A stretch of DNA of 64,000 nucleotides, taken from NCBI RefSeq assembly GCF_026672375.1, contig NZ_JAPPRA010000002.1, positions 1 to 64,000 of the forward strand. The letters are read 5' to 3'. The notes beneath the pieces were generated by a model. The model made no database searches and was not told the origin of the DNA. It was given only the letters and a program-made list of their open reading frames with translations. This stretch comes from Caulobacter sp. SL161 (GTDB lineage Bacteria > Pseudomonadota > Alphaproteobacteria > Caulobacterales > Caulobacteraceae). A program made the translations under genes and the position numbers. Positions 45,101 through 53,983 of the stretch are shown here, piece after piece. How positions within the stretch are numbered: position 1 is the stretch's first letter; every line of letters begins with the position of its first letter.

Positions 45101-46623
45101 TGATGCTGAGGCTTCCCAACCACAGAGAACACGTCGCCGCCTGGCTCAGCGCGATCTCGGGGCTGAATCCGTCGCCGATCATGAATATCGCCGACCCGCC
45201 GCCCGACCATTGGGTGCACCCGTCGCCGAAAGGCTCACAGGTGATCCGCCTGCCCGAAGAGGCCAGGGTGCTGTTCGGCGATCGGTCCGCCTCCGTCGGC
45301 GGCGCGGTAATCGGCCTGACGGCGGAGGGTCTGGAGCGGACCGGCTTCGACGGGCCGGGCGGCCTGGAGACCATGCCCTCAGCCTTTCGCATGACCATGG
45401 CCGCCAGGGCGGCGCTACTGGGCGATGCGCCCGAAGCGGCGGCCGCTTGGCGCTTCACCGACGCGGCAGACCACCCGCACAAGGTCCACGCCATGCTGAC
45501 GGTCTACGGCCATGAGGCCGGACGCACCCACGTCCAGTTAGTTGACGATCATCGACAGTTGCTGGCGCATTTCCAGGGCGCTGTCGTCCATGCAGTTCCC
45601 TGCGCGCCCGTCGCCGGGCCGGACTGCGGTCCGCCCCGGCTAGACGTCGAGCCATTCGGGTTCAAGGACGGCATCTCGCAGCCGGTGATCCGGGGAACGC
45701 GCCGCGCCGCCCAAGCGGTTCCGGACCGCGACTTGGTCGCGCCTGGCGAGTTTCTCCTCGGCTATCGCAACCACCAGGGCCTTTTCCCGCCGTCGATCAC
45801 GGTCGGGGCCGAGCTGGACCCCGCCTGCAACCTGCCCACGATCTCGGCGACGCGAACCAACCGCTTTCCGTTCTTCGGCCACCGCGAGGGAGAGGCCGAA
45901 GCCCGCGATTTCGGCCGCAACGGCACGTTCATCGCCGTGCGACAGCTGGACCAGGACGTCGCCGGATTCTGGGACCAGGCCGAACGCGTCGGCCGCGCGC
46001 TGCGCAAGTCCTATCCGGACTTGGCCGAGCTGGCCGGCGGCAAGGTGTCGAAAATGTGGGTGGCCGCCAAAATCATTGGCCGCTGGCCCGATGGCTCCCC
46101 CCTGGTCGGCAATCCGGACGGTCCCGCCTCGGCCCCGAAGCCCGAGAATGACTTCACCTACGGCGTGGACGATCCTCGCGGCCTGGCATGTCCGCTGGGA
46201 GCCCATATCCGTCGTGCCAATCCTCGCGACAGCCAGGAACCCGGAGACCTCGCTGAGCAGCGGATCACCAACCGTCACCGTATCCTGCGTCGCGGGCGAG
46301 CCTACGATTATGCCGCCGATGGCCACCGAAGTCGCAAGACCGGCCTGCTCTTCATGGCCCTCTGCGCCGATTTCGAGCGACAGTTCGAGTTCGTCCAGCG
46401 CACCTGGATCAACGCCACGGCGTTTCACGGGCTGGTGAATGAGCGCGATCCCCTGCTGAGCCAGAATGCCGCCGATCGCGGCGCTGTCTTCACGATCCCC
46501 ACGGCCGCAGGACCCATCACCGTGCGGGGGTTGAATGCGTATGTCGAGCCTCGCGGCGGCGCGTACTTCTTCCTGCCCAGCCGTTCGGCCCTGGCGCACC
46601 TGATTACGCGCGGCCGGCGATGA
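42193..46623 (+). CDS. Cytochrome P450 - DyP-type peroxidase membrane fusion
   Basis: The 1476-residue product joins two haem enzymes. Residues about 50-420 are a P450: an oxygen-binding helix region near AFVPTNTLAAGNI (which lacks the usual acid-Thr pair) and the haem loop FGDGPHVCWGAELAL with Cys387. Residues about 425-560 form a ferredoxin-like segment. Residues about 660-760 hold two to four hydrophobic helices (IVALVPAIAGALPATLLTVV, AVFTLLALLLYW). The region 790-940 is a conserved linker domain with FFSNYDGSWESYLEDFI. The C-terminus is a DyP-type peroxidase with GFKDG (1156-1160) and the haem His1338 in LGAHIRRANPRD. Substrate unknown; oxidation of lipids or hydrophobic compounds at the membrane is a guess. 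Confidence 0.88.
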   Translation: MADIKYFARIEALIRDDAASAGRPLPPFDFESLGGGAKRGGIGRFLLRRVLPAVTFVLRQVWPNPRFGRLVLVTRTQDVEQVLRDDVGFKVVYGPEMRDLGGGCDNVLSIDDPEHAILREGLQAAVRPGDLQALFDNVLGDATALLDAGGGRIDVMRDLISRTATEALCRYFGLTVHDPDTFGQWTMAVSLQLFGDFFGDANVHRQARTASIHLASVIDDAIARVNLNNAAHPRGQRVQATLIDRMITGQKIPPPQVRATIIGLVTAFVPTNTLAAGNILEVLRDKPALMARVRDAAREGDRKAMRAALLEAGRLNPALSPGLWRHVPKRDAVPPVIGQGWRARRTRPGDLVLACIPSALRDRRGLTGREWPIRRLWMMFGDGPHVCWGAELALTHLEAVFIALFSRERLRPAPGKLGVMARNGPYPTRMDMLYDAPNAKRAMVIVALPVRPGADRALLERDIDALGYPARPHVADTLSKGDRVQFASLSVIERAPDSPDSILLLELSGDGDEMALLDHVAWQGFGWLATIVSWCEPSGRPILTEEALAQRLRAGFVPLRQRPWGPTGLHFDGLPELSVTDIAQQARVADFARRIVTRHLKGNLGLNTRAMAVLLRTRRLIRGDSFLGLRKVNLAAQKAADRQRLRMTVLRPGRQRMAMADWESKGLLAGLAATLIAPENRFIAYGAGALFAFWSVVRLVWRSMPPETPWAWIVALVPAIAGALPATLLTVVAVFTLLALLLYWQEFHDPVDTRAASLEHLKAIGKREDAPGRAQNHIIAVMPFKPGWLRRLSFAFALWGIRQSVTHFFRPGFVVTMGTIHKARWFRVPGSDQFVFFSNYDGSWESYLEDFITRAHQGQSAAWSHGVGFPPTRFLINRGAADGDAFKRWVRLQQRETRFWYSRFPQLTAQQIRNNAMIVDGLARATSDTDARRWLANFGSSQRETDELETQEAQTIVFSGLGSMKEATSLMLRLPNHREHVAAWLSAISGLNPSPIMNIADPPPDHWVHPSPKGSQVIRLPEEARVLFGDRSASVGGAVIGLTAEGLERTGFDGPGGLETMPSAFRMTMAARAALLGDAPEAAAAWRFTDAADHPHKVHAMLTVYGHEAGRTHVQLVDDHRQLLAHFQGAVVHAVPCAPVAGPDCGPPRLDVEPFGFKDGISQPVIRGTRRAAQAVPDRDLVAPGEFLLGYRNHQGLFPPSITVGAELDPACNLPTISATRTNRFPFFGHREGEAEARDFGRNGTFIAVRQLDQDVAGFWDQAERVGRALRKSYPDLAELAGGKVSKMWVAAKIIGRWPDGSPLVGNPDGPASAPKPENDFTYGVDDPRGLACPLGAHIRRANPRDSQEPGDLAEQRITNRHRILRRGRAYDYAADGHRSRKTGLLFMALCADFERQFEFVQRTWINATAFHGLVNERDPLLSQNAADRGAVFTIPTAAGPITVRGLNAYVEPRGGAYFFLPSRSALAHLITRGRR

Positions 46624-46852
46624 AGCAAGAAAGGGCGTCGCCTCGGCGACGTCCGCAGTTTTACCCGGAAGGATCGGGATCTCACTACCGGAAGTCGATC
46701 GTACGCGACGTACACCAGCGGTGCCCAAGTGAAGGAGTCGAATGGAAGTGCGGACCCGATCTTTTCCGGCGATTGCTGCGCGGCGGCGACCAATGTGCCC
46801 CCTGAACGGCTCCAGAAGTAACTAGAGTCCGCCTCTACCAGAGAACAGACAG

Positions 46853-47335
46853 ATGAATGGATCACGGTTCGCGGAAGAGCAGATCATAGGGATCCTGCGC
46901 GAGCAGAAAGCGGGCGTGCAGGTGGCGGACTTGTGCCGCGAGCACGGGCTGTGCTTACCGACCTTCTACAAGTGGAAGGCCCAGTAACGGCGGGCTGGAC
47001 GTGTCGGAGGCGCGGCGTCTGAAGGCGCTGGTGAATGAGAACGCTAAGCCCCAGCGGATGCTGACAGTCCGCCGGCGTGGCGGGCGCAATCGGGCGATCG
47101 GCACGCGATGGCCTCTGGAAATGCCACTGGCGCCCAACCAGCGCCCGAGCCTGGACTTCGTGTCCGACCAGATGACCGACGGCCGCCGCTTCAGAATCCT
47201 GAGGGTGATCGACAACTGCAGGCGCGAATGCCTGGCGCTGGTCAGGCGGGATGCAAGTGGCCCCCAAGATGCGGTCCGTCGAACTGCAGACGATGCTGCT
47301 GAACCTGCTGCAAGGCTTAGAATCGGTCGCCTAGG
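46853..47335 (+). mobile_element. IS3-family (IS407-type) remnant
   Basis: OrfA starts at 46,853 (MNGSRFAEEQIIGILREQKA, then LCREHGLCLPTFYKWKAQ) and stops at 46,987. The rest of OrfA continues in another frame (GGLDVSEARRLKALVNENAK). Joined to it by deletion is part of the OrfB integrase core (RPSLDFVSDQMTDGRRFRIL, RVIDNCRRECLALV). Most of orfB is missing, so the element cannot transpose. Terminal repeats were not resolved. Confidence 0.85.
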
Positions 47336-47545
47336 CTTGAACCCAGACGCCTGCCTGGGAAACCGGCTCGGAACGACGCATCTCGACGCGCTTTTTCACG
47401 CTTCACGGACGGTCTGGTCACGGCCGTGGGACCGGCAACTAGGATTGTGCGCTTCGGACGGCATCACGTTGGGACGCTGACGTCATCAGGTCGCTAACAC
47501 GATCCCGACGAGATTGGGCCGTTCGTGGCAATTGAGGAAATCGCC

Positions 47546-48799
47546 ATGAAAGCTGGGTTTCTCGCGCTGGCCTCGGCCAGCCTTTGTGTATCGGGATGCG
47601 CCTCTGTACTCTCGAGTCAGAATGTCGCCTCCCTCAACGCCCAAGCTCGCGGCGGCGGCCGCGCTGACGGCGAAGTCTATTTCCTGCCCCGCGCCATTAT
47701 CACCGCCCATGTTCTCGTGAAGGCGGACACCGGCATTGAGGTTGCACTCGATGCGCCGAGGCTGGTCATCGACAACGGGGACCAAGCTAGGCCGGCGGAA
47801 ACGGTCCCAGCGGAGTTCCTGGAGGGCTGCTCCGCAGCGGACGATCAAGTTGTTACCGGTCCGTTCGTGCTGAACTATTCCCCCACAGGCTTCCACAAGG
47901 ACGAGATCACCGTCGAAGTACAGGATGGGCTGCTGAAGACCGCTAACGCCAAGAGCGACGAGCAGATCAGTCTGATCGCGCCCAAGTTGGCGGAATCGCT
48001 CGCCAAGCTGGAGAATGACGCCGGTCTCGACGCAATCTATTCGACGGACTTTGATCCGGGCGACTGTCGCTCGGTCGCTGCGGCCCGCTACCGGATCGGC
48101 GAGGCCATCATCACGCGCGGCCTGAGGCAGCTGCAAGATCTGAAGAGTACCGTCCCCGTGGCGCGCGGCTTAGCGAACAGCGGCGACCTTTTTCAGCTTC
48201 AGGTCCAGGACTACAAACCCTTCCGCTTCCCGGTCGGAGCTCGCCCCACGCCTGCGGACTGCGCCAAGGGCATCTGCGTACCCGTACTCACGCCGGCATA
48301 TGTCGCCATCGGGAGCGGCGCCACTCTGCGGCGGGGCCCGATGATGATGATCCCGAATGGCTCAGACCCTGCGGTCATCCCCGTGGAGCGCTCCCCCTTC
48401 GCCAACGTCGAGACCAAACTATCGCTCAGTTCGGGCGTCCTGGCCAAGCGCGAGGTCACGCGTACTTCCGAGGCCCTGACCATCGCCTCGATCCCGGCCG
48501 CGGTCGTGGGGGCCTCGCTGGACGCGGTCGCCGGCGTGTTCACCAAGCGCAAGGCCGCGCTCGACGCCGCCAAGACCTATCGCGAAGCTGTCGATGCCAT
48601 CGAGAAGAAGAAGACCGAGGCCAACGAAGAGGCGGGCGGAGCGAAGCAGGAAAGCGACGTCAGCGGCCACGGCTTGGTCAGCATCGGAATCGCTGGGGCC
48701 TATCGCGCGCCGACGCCGGTCGCGGTCAACAGCAAGCCGGACTCCCCGGTGGTCAACCAGGAGGGGTCGCCCGCGACGCGTAGCAACGATGGCAACTAA
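47546..48799 (+). CDS. Lipoprotein of unknown function
   Basis: The 417-residue product begins MKAGFLALASASLCVSGCAS, with the lipobox VSGC, so it is probably anchored in the outer or inner membrane. The ATG at 47,546 is preceded by GAGGAA. The mature part has a beta-rich domain (DGEVYFLPRAIITAHVLVKA, VTGPFVLNYSPTGFHKDEIT), a middle region (FRFPVGARPTPADCAKGICV, MMMIPNGSDPAVIPVERSPF) and a charged helix (KTYREAVDAIEKKKTEANEE) followed by a disordered tail. No family is recognised. Its end overlaps the start of the protease gene by 11 bp, which suggests a shared operon and joint function. Confidence 0.75.
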   Translation: MKAGFLALASASLCVSGCASVLSSQNVASLNAQARGGGRADGEVYFLPRAIITAHVLVKADTGIEVALDAPRLVIDNGDQARPAETVPAEFLEGCSAADDQVVTGPFVLNYSPTGFHKDEITVEVQDGLLKTANAKSDEQISLIAPKLAESLAKLENDAGLDAIYSTDFDPGDCRSVAAARYRIGEAIITRGLRQLQDLKSTVPVARGLANSGDLFQLQVQDYKPFRFPVGARPTPADCAKGICVPVLTPAYVAIGSGATLRRGPMMMIPNGSDPAVIPVERSPFANVETKLSLSSGVLAKREVTRTSEALTIASIPAAVVGASLDAVAGVFTKRKAALDAAKTYREAVDAIEKKKTEANEEAGGAKQESDVSGHGLVSIGIAGAYRAPTPVAVNSKPDSPVVNQEGSPATRSNDGN

Positions 48800-49700
48800 T
48801 CGAACTCCGTCGGCCGTCTCAGTCGCGCTCGAACCGCCCCATGTGTTCGTCCTCTCGCCCCCTGCACCGCTCTCCCCCTCGGGCGTCCCCGTAGGCAAAC
48901 TCCAGACAGCGCCCTTCATGAACGAGACCAATGGCGGCGGGTCTCTGGAGATCGTGCCCGGCTTCGACGCTTACCGGGCGCGTAACGCCGGTCTCGTGCT
49001 CCAGACCGCGCCGGGCGCACCCAGCGAGGACTTCCGGACGGAGAGCGTGTTCGGGCCCGATGGTCGTGTCCCGGTGCCCGACACGACCGCCCTGCCTTGG
49101 CGGTGCATCGCCTTGCTGACGATCACCTACCAGAGCGGGGCGACCGCGCGGGGCACCGGCTGGTTCTACGGTCCTCGGACTTTGGGAACCGCAGGCCATA
49201 ACCTGCGCCATGCCAAGCACGGCCGGGCGACCTCCATCTTGGTCTCGCCCGGCTGGAACGGCGCCGCCGCACCATTCGGCACCTTTGCGGCGGCGAGCAT
49301 CCACTGCCATCCGACCTGGCTGGCAAACGCCGGCCCGGACAACCTGGACTTCGGGGTGATTACCCTGAACGATCCCATGCCAGGGCAGCGGCTAGGATGG
49401 TTTGGGATCGCAGCCTACGATAGCAACCAACTGTTGCCGCTGCTGGTCAATGTCTGCGGCTATCCCGGCGACCGCAACCCGCGCACCCAGTACTTCAACG
49501 GCGGCCGATTACACGACGTCACCAGCGAATTCTTGATGTACCCGTTCGACACCGAGGTCGGCATGAGCGGCTCGCCGATCTTCGCCCTGTTCAAGGACCA
49601 GCGGATCGTCGTCGGCATCCACACGGGCGGCACAAACCAAGTTAACCGAGCGCGGCGGATCGACGCCTCGCTCTACGAGTTCCTCACCCAGTTCCTCTGA
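48789..49700 (+). CDS. Trypsin-fold protease, V8/glutamyl-endopeptidase-like
   Basis: The 303-residue product has a plausible triad: His in TLGTAGHNLRH (about residue 138), Asp in DNLDFGVITL (about 185) and Ser in TEVGMSGSPIF (about 259), which is the S1B (V8, Glu-specific) pattern. GTGWFYGPRTLGTAGHN and the final HTGGTNQVNRARRID fit the same group. The start overlaps the lipoprotein gene by 11 bp (the ATG at 48,789); the longer frame upstream lies inside the lipoprotein gene. About 90 residues precede the protease fold and may be a pro-region. A terminator hairpin follows. This is the second trypsin-fold protease in the window. Confidence 0.85.
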   Translation: MATNRTPSAVSVALEPPHVFVLSPPAPLSPSGVPVGKLQTAPFMNETNGGGSLEIVPGFDAYRARNAGLVLQTAPGAPSEDFRTESVFGPDGRVPVPDTTALPWRCIALLTITYQSGATARGTGWFYGPRTLGTAGHNLRHAKHGRATSILVSPGWNGAAAPFGTFAAASIHCHPTWLANAGPDNLDFGVITLNDPMPGQRLGWFGIAAYDSNQLLPLLVNVCGYPGDRNPRTQYFNGGRLHDVTSEFLMYPFDTEVGMSGSPIFALFKDQRIVVGIHTGGTNQVNRARRIDASLYEFLTQFL

Positions 49701-49708
49701 TCCACTTC

Positions 49709-49736
49709 AACGCCTCCCGGGATCTCGGGAGGCGTT
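49709..49736 (+). terminator. Terminator after lipoprotein-protease operon
   Basis: Perfect 11-bp stem AACGCCTCCCG / CGGGAGGCGTT with a 6-base loop, 9 bp after the protease stop codon; a TT and then CCGGG follow. Confidence 0.8.
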
Positions 49737-49804
49737 TCCGGGAAGGGTTGTCCCGACTGAAGAACCGCCTAGCTAGGCAGTCGCTATTCGAACCTCCTTT
49801 GCGC

Positions 49805-50365
49805 TATGAGTGGAAGTTAGGCTCAGAACTGATAGCCAGAAGAGCACGGTAGCGGCGGGGGCTATGGCGGATAGGAAAACGGTCGGGCAGCGGTCGTAGC
49901 GGGTGGCGACGCGTCGCCAGTCCTTCAGCCTGCCGAACATGATCTCGATGCGATTGCGCCTTGGGCAGGCTGTCCAGCAAGCCTGCTGCGCCGATGTAGT
50001 CGCTGACTTGGTCCGCGTTCATTAAGAGGCTTTATGGGCCTTCCGTTCGCGTCGATCATGACCGTGCGGCGTTCAGTCTTGGCTCCAGCCAGATCCTCCA
50101 TCGCCTGCTTGGCTCCATCGCTTCCAACGATTGTAGAGGGTCTTATGTTGCCCACAGGCCACTGGCGCATCCCGCCCGCGCAGGCTGTTGCGGTTGACGA
50201 AGATGATGCCGCTCAGCACCCAACGGTCGTCCATCCGGGGCTTGCCGTGGCTCTTGGCGAAATAGGGCTCCAGCCGAGCCATCTGCTCGTCCGTCAGCCA
50301 ATAAAGGTCACTCATCATCCAGACGCATCAGGATGCTGGAGTCAGATCCTGTCCACCAGATCAAT
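49805..50365 (-). mobile_element. IS5-type element remnant
   Basis: On the minus strand a transposase start (MSDLYWLTDEQMARLEPYFA, KSHGKPRMDDRWVLSGIIFV at 50,315-50,200) is followed after internal deletions by the C-terminal part (RNRIEIMFGRLKDWRRVATR and YDRCPTVFLSAIAPAATVLF at about 49,955-49,820). The catalytic middle is lost. The right edge has the same ACCCATTGATC end as the fragment at 22,994. It is probably not mobile on its own. Confidence 0.85.
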
Positions 50366-50377
50366 GGGTCTTGAACC

Positions 50378-51952
50378 TTATCTTTCATCGTCCGTGGTAG
50401 ACGCGCAGCTGCGACTATCTGGCGAAAAGGCGTCCGCATAGGCGGCCTCGACGCAGGCGATCTCGTCCGGCGTCAACGCGACGAATTCCCGATCCTGGGC
50501 ACGCTGGGACAGTCGACCATCGTTCTGATCGAGGAATTTGTGGAGAAGCTCGAGTTGCGCCATCGGCATGTCGACGATCTGCTGCACGGCCTGGCTGAAG
50601 GCGTCGAACGCCAGGAGGAAACGGACCTCTTCGGGCAGGTCGTGCTCGATGGTCTGTTCGACACAGTCGTAAAGGAAGGCCGCGTGGGCTGTGGCGTCAA
50701 AGTAGCGATAGAACCGCGCAGTGTCGTTGAGCACCACGACATTGCCGTCGAGCGTGGGGCGCCATTCGATATGAGCCAGCAAAGGCCTGGAATAGGCCTC
50801 GAGAACCGTCCGATAGCGCTCGATGTTTCGCAAGATCACCGCGCTGACCGGGAACACTAGACCTGGCGGGCTGAAGGCAGCGCGAGCCAGAGCGTGATGG
50901 ATGAGCCAGCGATGCAGGCGGCCGTTACCATCGACATAGGGATGGATGTAGACGAAGCCGAAGGCCAGACAGGCGGCGGTCACGATGGGGTCCATCCTGC
51001 CGCGCGCAGCGCGCTCGGCGAAGGCGACGACCCCCTCGATCAGACTGGCGAGATCCTCGTGCCGTGCGCTGATGTGGTCTGGTATGGGCTGGTTGGTATC
51101 GCGGTCGTGGACGCCGACGAACCCGCCCTCCTCTCTCAATCCCAACCTCACAAAGCGCGCATCGCCGATGACAATGCGCTGCAAACGATCGAGTTCGGCT
51201 TGGCTGAGCGCCACCATGCCTGCCTGGGCGATAGCCTGACCCCATCGCGCGGCGCGCTGTCCGGTTGGGCGCTCACCCTCGATAGCGAAGGAGGACTTGG
51301 AGTCGTTGAGCAGGAGGAAGGCGGCGGCGCGCGCCATTAGGTCGGGCCGGACCCGGCCCATGGCCGCGCGGGCCCGTTCGTCGAGAGCCTTTTCGGAATA
51401 GGCCGCAAGTTCGGGTGTCTTGCGCACGAGCGGGCAGAAGGCGCGTGAACCCGGCAGGTTGTTGAGGACCTTCTGCCTCGGCGAAGGTTCACCTTCGGCC
51501 AGGGCATATTGCTGGTCAGCGTCGAGCACCGGGATCAGGCGGACTTTTCCTGGATCGGGGACGTCCAGTTGGCGTTCGGTCAGCCATTCGTAAAGGAACC
51601 ACAGGCGTCGGGCGAAGCCGCCAGTCGGCGCGGCCCGGACAAGCGCTGCGATGTCCTCGGGGGACACAGTCTCAAAGAGGCTCGAAAGGACCTGCAGATC
51701 CACGCCTTCGTATCGGAAGGCGAATGTGAGTTGATCGCCCAGGGTCCGATCGGGGCGATGCCTTGGCGTCAGCATCAGCCAGTCCTCGTTCGAGACGGGA
51801 TGGTGCCGGCCGGCAATGGCCGCCATGCGGGGTGGTGACGGAAGGTCCAGCTCGTATTGGGCTATGAGAGCGGCATAGCCCGCAGGCTCGCCGGCTTCCG
51901 GCAAAGCTTTGCCGCGAAAGTCGCTCACCAACTGCGTAGGCCATTCCCCCAT
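50378..51952 (-). CDS. Fic-domain protein (AMPylase-type) with inhibitory helix
   Basis: The 524-residue product carries the Fic core motif HPYVDGNGRLHR (His337 to Arg348), complete in every catalytic residue, so it probably transfers AMP to a protein target. An N-terminal helix contains SSFAIEGE (residues 220-227), fitting the [ST]xxxE[GN] motif of class II Fic proteins, whose Glu blocks productive ATP binding. The first 200 residues form a domain also seen in other DUF4172/Fic proteins. No separate antitoxin gene lies next to it, in keeping with built-in inhibition. The AT-richer 200 bp upstream should hold its promoter. Targets cannot be predicted. Confidence 0.9.
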   Translation of the reverse strand: MGEWPTQLVSDFRGKALPEAGEPAGYAALIAQYELDLPSPPRMAAIAGRHHPVSNEDWLMLTPRHRPDRTLGDQLTFAFRYEGVDLQVLSSLFETVSPEDIAALVRAAPTGGFARRLWFLYEWLTERQLDVPDPGKVRLIPVLDADQQYALAEGEPSPRQKVLNNLPGSRAFCPLVRKTPELAAYSEKALDERARAAMGRVRPDLMARAAAFLLLNDSKSSFAIEGERPTGQRAARWGQAIAQAGMVALSQAELDRLQRIVIGDARFVRLGLREEGGFVGVHDRDTNQPIPDHISARHEDLASLIEGVVAFAERAARGRMDPIVTAACLAFGFVYIHPYVDGNGRLHRWLIHHALARAAFSPPGLVFPVSAVILRNIERYRTVLEAYSRPLLAHIEWRPTLDGNVVVLNDTARFYRYFDATAHAAFLYDCVEQTIEHDLPEEVRFLLAFDAFSQAVQQIVDMPMAQLELLHKFLDQNDGRLSQRAQDREFVALTPDEIACVEAAYADAFSPDSRSCASTTDDER

Positions 51953-52165
51953 CGGGTACTCCGTGATTTTCGTTCACTTGACCAAGATCGAGTTGTGAGA
52001 ACCGATCACCATCCGCGAAAATCTATCACAATGGCGCAGAAATTGCGAATATCGTTCTCGCGCTGCGTCATGGGCCTAGCGGTCGCCATCCTGAAGCTCA
52101 ACCGCTAGCGATCCCCCTCCCCGCCGCAGCCAACTTGCTTTTCGCTTCCAAGAGCGCTCCGCCGA
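51953..52165. other. Intergenic region upstream of the fic gene
   Basis: About 210 bp, AT-richer than the surroundings. It probably contains the fic promoter; no conserved element is named. Confidence 0.4.
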
Positions 52166-53062
52166 TCACGCGCGATCAGAAAACCGCTCGAACGCGGTGA
52201 TCCGCCGGGTCGGAAGGTGAACCTCGCCGCGGTAGATCTCCGATTGAAGGAACGAGAGCTCGACGTCCTTGTCGGCCTCATTAACGTCAATCCACCATGC
52301 CTTGGGTGACGGGCCCGGATCGCCGTTCCAGCGATAGCCGCGGGCCTTCAGTGCGTCCTTCAGATCGAAGGGCGAGTTTTCGGCCCAGATCCGGACTGTG
52401 GTCTTGCGGGCTGAAGCCAACAGGGCCTGGAAACCCGAGCCGTCGGTTCCCAGCAGCGGTGAGGCCAGGATCTCTAACGTCGCCAGACAGTCGTGATGGG
52501 CGCGATGGCCGTCATAGAAAAAGCCATAGGCCGCAGCCAGGAAGGCCAGCTTCCCGCTCTCATGTCCGGCAGCCTTCCAGTCGATCTGAGTGTATGAGCA
52601 GGCCCAAGCCTTGTTGGCGAAGGCTGGGCAAAACCGCTCGGCGAAGCGCCTGTCGAAACCCGCGTTATGAGCGATGATCAGCGCGGCGTTAGCGATGAAC
52701 GTCTCGATTTCGGTCGGATCAATCACCTCCCCTTCCACCATGGCGTTGGTAATCCCGGTGACCTTGGTGATCTCCGGCGGGATCGGTTTGGACGGTTGGC
52801 GCAGCCGTGAGAACGGCGCGCCGACTGAGACAATCTGGCCCCCAACACCATAGGTGAACGGGACCATGCCGATCTCGATGATCTCGTCGACTTTGGCGTC
52901 TAGGCCTGTGGTCTCCAGGTCCAGAATGATCCCCTGCCGGACCTGGCCGACAGGCGCAGCAGTCACAAAGCCTGGCGCATCAAGCTTTCGCAGAACCCGA
53001 TAGCGGCCGCTGGCCTCCAGGGTCTTGGCCATCGCTTCAAGCCTATCGTGGTCGACGCTCAT
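52166..53062 (-). CDS. DEDDh-type 3'-5' exonuclease
   Basis: The 298-residue product has an RNase T/PolC-epsilon exonuclease domain: ILDLETTGLDAKVDEIIEIG (Asp and Glu of motif I), IIAHNAGFDRRFAERF (motif II) and HRAHHDCLATLEIL (motif III with the His five residues before Asp). An N-terminal 40-residue piece precedes it. The last 90 residues (VRIWAENSPFDLKDALKARG, YRWNGDPGPSPKAWWIDV) form an accessory domain found in such stand-alone exonucleases. Its start overlaps the stop of the upstream phosphatase-family gene by 4 bp (ATGA), so the two were co-translated before the latter was broken. Confidence 0.9.
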   Translation of the reverse strand: MSVDHDRLEAMAKTLEASGRYRVLRKLDAPGFVTAAPVGQVRQGIILDLETTGLDAKVDEIIEIGMVPFTYGVGGQIVSVGAPFSRLRQPSKPIPPEITKVTGITNAMVEGEVIDPTEIETFIANAALIIAHNAGFDRRFAERFCPAFANKAWACSYTQIDWKAAGHESGKLAFLAAAYGFFYDGHRAHHDCLATLEILASPLLGTDGSGFQALLASARKTTVRIWAENSPFDLKDALKARGYRWNGDPGPSPKAWWIDVNEADKDVELSFLQSEIYRGEVHLPTRRITAFERFSDRA

Positions 53063-53983
53063 TTGAGGGTCGCGATAACCGGACAGTGATCCGACGCCCG
53101 TTCCCCATCCGCATAAGTCAGCTCCTCAAAACCCTGCAGATCGCGCGTAGCCCGAGCGTCGAGCACGATGTGGTCGATGAACTCCGAGTAGCGCGGATCG
53201 CACTTGGGTCCGGCGCCGCCCTCGGCAAGCGCGAGGTCAGCGTTGGGCGGATCGGCGTCATCGATCTCCGTCCAGACGATGTCGCCCGACCGCGCCAAGC
53301 GCCGATTGAAATCCCCCAGCACAGCAAAGCGAACGCCCTCCTGGGCGCGGGCGTCGATCCAGCGCTCCAGGATCGGGACCTGGCGCATCAGGGTCTGACA
53401 GGCATCGCCCTTGTCGCCGGAGAAGCAACCGGACTTTAGGTGCACGGCCAGCAGTCGCAGAGGCGCCCTCCCTGGAGCGCTGATCGTCACATCTACCCCA
53501 GAGCGCAGATTGGGACGGACCTGCAGCTGGGCGATCCCAATCTACCCCAGAGCGCAGATTGGGATCGCCCAGCTGCAGGTCCGTCAGGTCGGGTGCGCGG
53601 GTCACGGAAATACCCCTGCGGATCGCAAAACCGACCGCCTGCCGGGTCAGGGTCCGACCTTCCAGGCCCCGGCACGGAAAGGCGTCGCCCGCCGGCCGGA
53701 CCTCGATCAGGATCTGGTACTTGGCCGGATCAAACACCCGGGCGGCGGCCTTGACCGACTCCACCTCCTCGAAGGCGACGACATCGGCGTTTAGACGCTC
53801 GGCGTAACGCCGCATCAGGTCGTAGTCCGCGTCTGTCCGGGCTTTGCAGCCCTTGGATCCGTCCTCGGAGAGGTGCTCCATGTTCCAAGTAGCGATCCGC
53901 AGCGGCTCAGCCGCCTGGGCGCCGCCGGCGGCGAACCCGACTAGTGAAAGAACAACAGCAAAGGCAGCGAAGCGTTGGGCCAT
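53059..53983 (-). pseudogene. Secreted endonuclease/exonuclease/phosphatase, frame broken
   Basis: The N-terminal part starts at ATG 53,983 with a signal peptide (AAFAVVLSLVGFAAGGAQAA) and has EEP-family blocks RIATWNMEHLSEDG, VVAFEEVESVKAAA and RQAVGFAIRRGI. The C-terminal part, in another frame, has [32 protein letters not shown] and ASDHCPVIATL, which complete the DNase I-like active site. Between them a 49-bp duplication with a large inverted repeat shifts the frame. Removing 49 bp (53,491-53,539) restores a single 291-residue protein. The break is either a natural mutation or an assembly error. Confidence 0.85.
53491..53585. repeat. Overlapping 30-bp inverted and 25-bp direct repeats
   Basis: A 30-bp segment at 53,514-53,543 is perfectly inverted at 53,556-53,585 (12-bp spacer), and a 25-bp segment at 53,491-53,515 is directly repeated at 53,540-53,564. 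The structure sits inside the broken phosphatase-family gene. Confidence 0.95.

Noticed and set aside
43912..45219. 435-codon minus-strand ORF opposite the P450-DyP gene
   Set aside because: Its composition (Gly, Arg, Gln, His) is that of an antisense frame and the plus strand carries recognised motifs.
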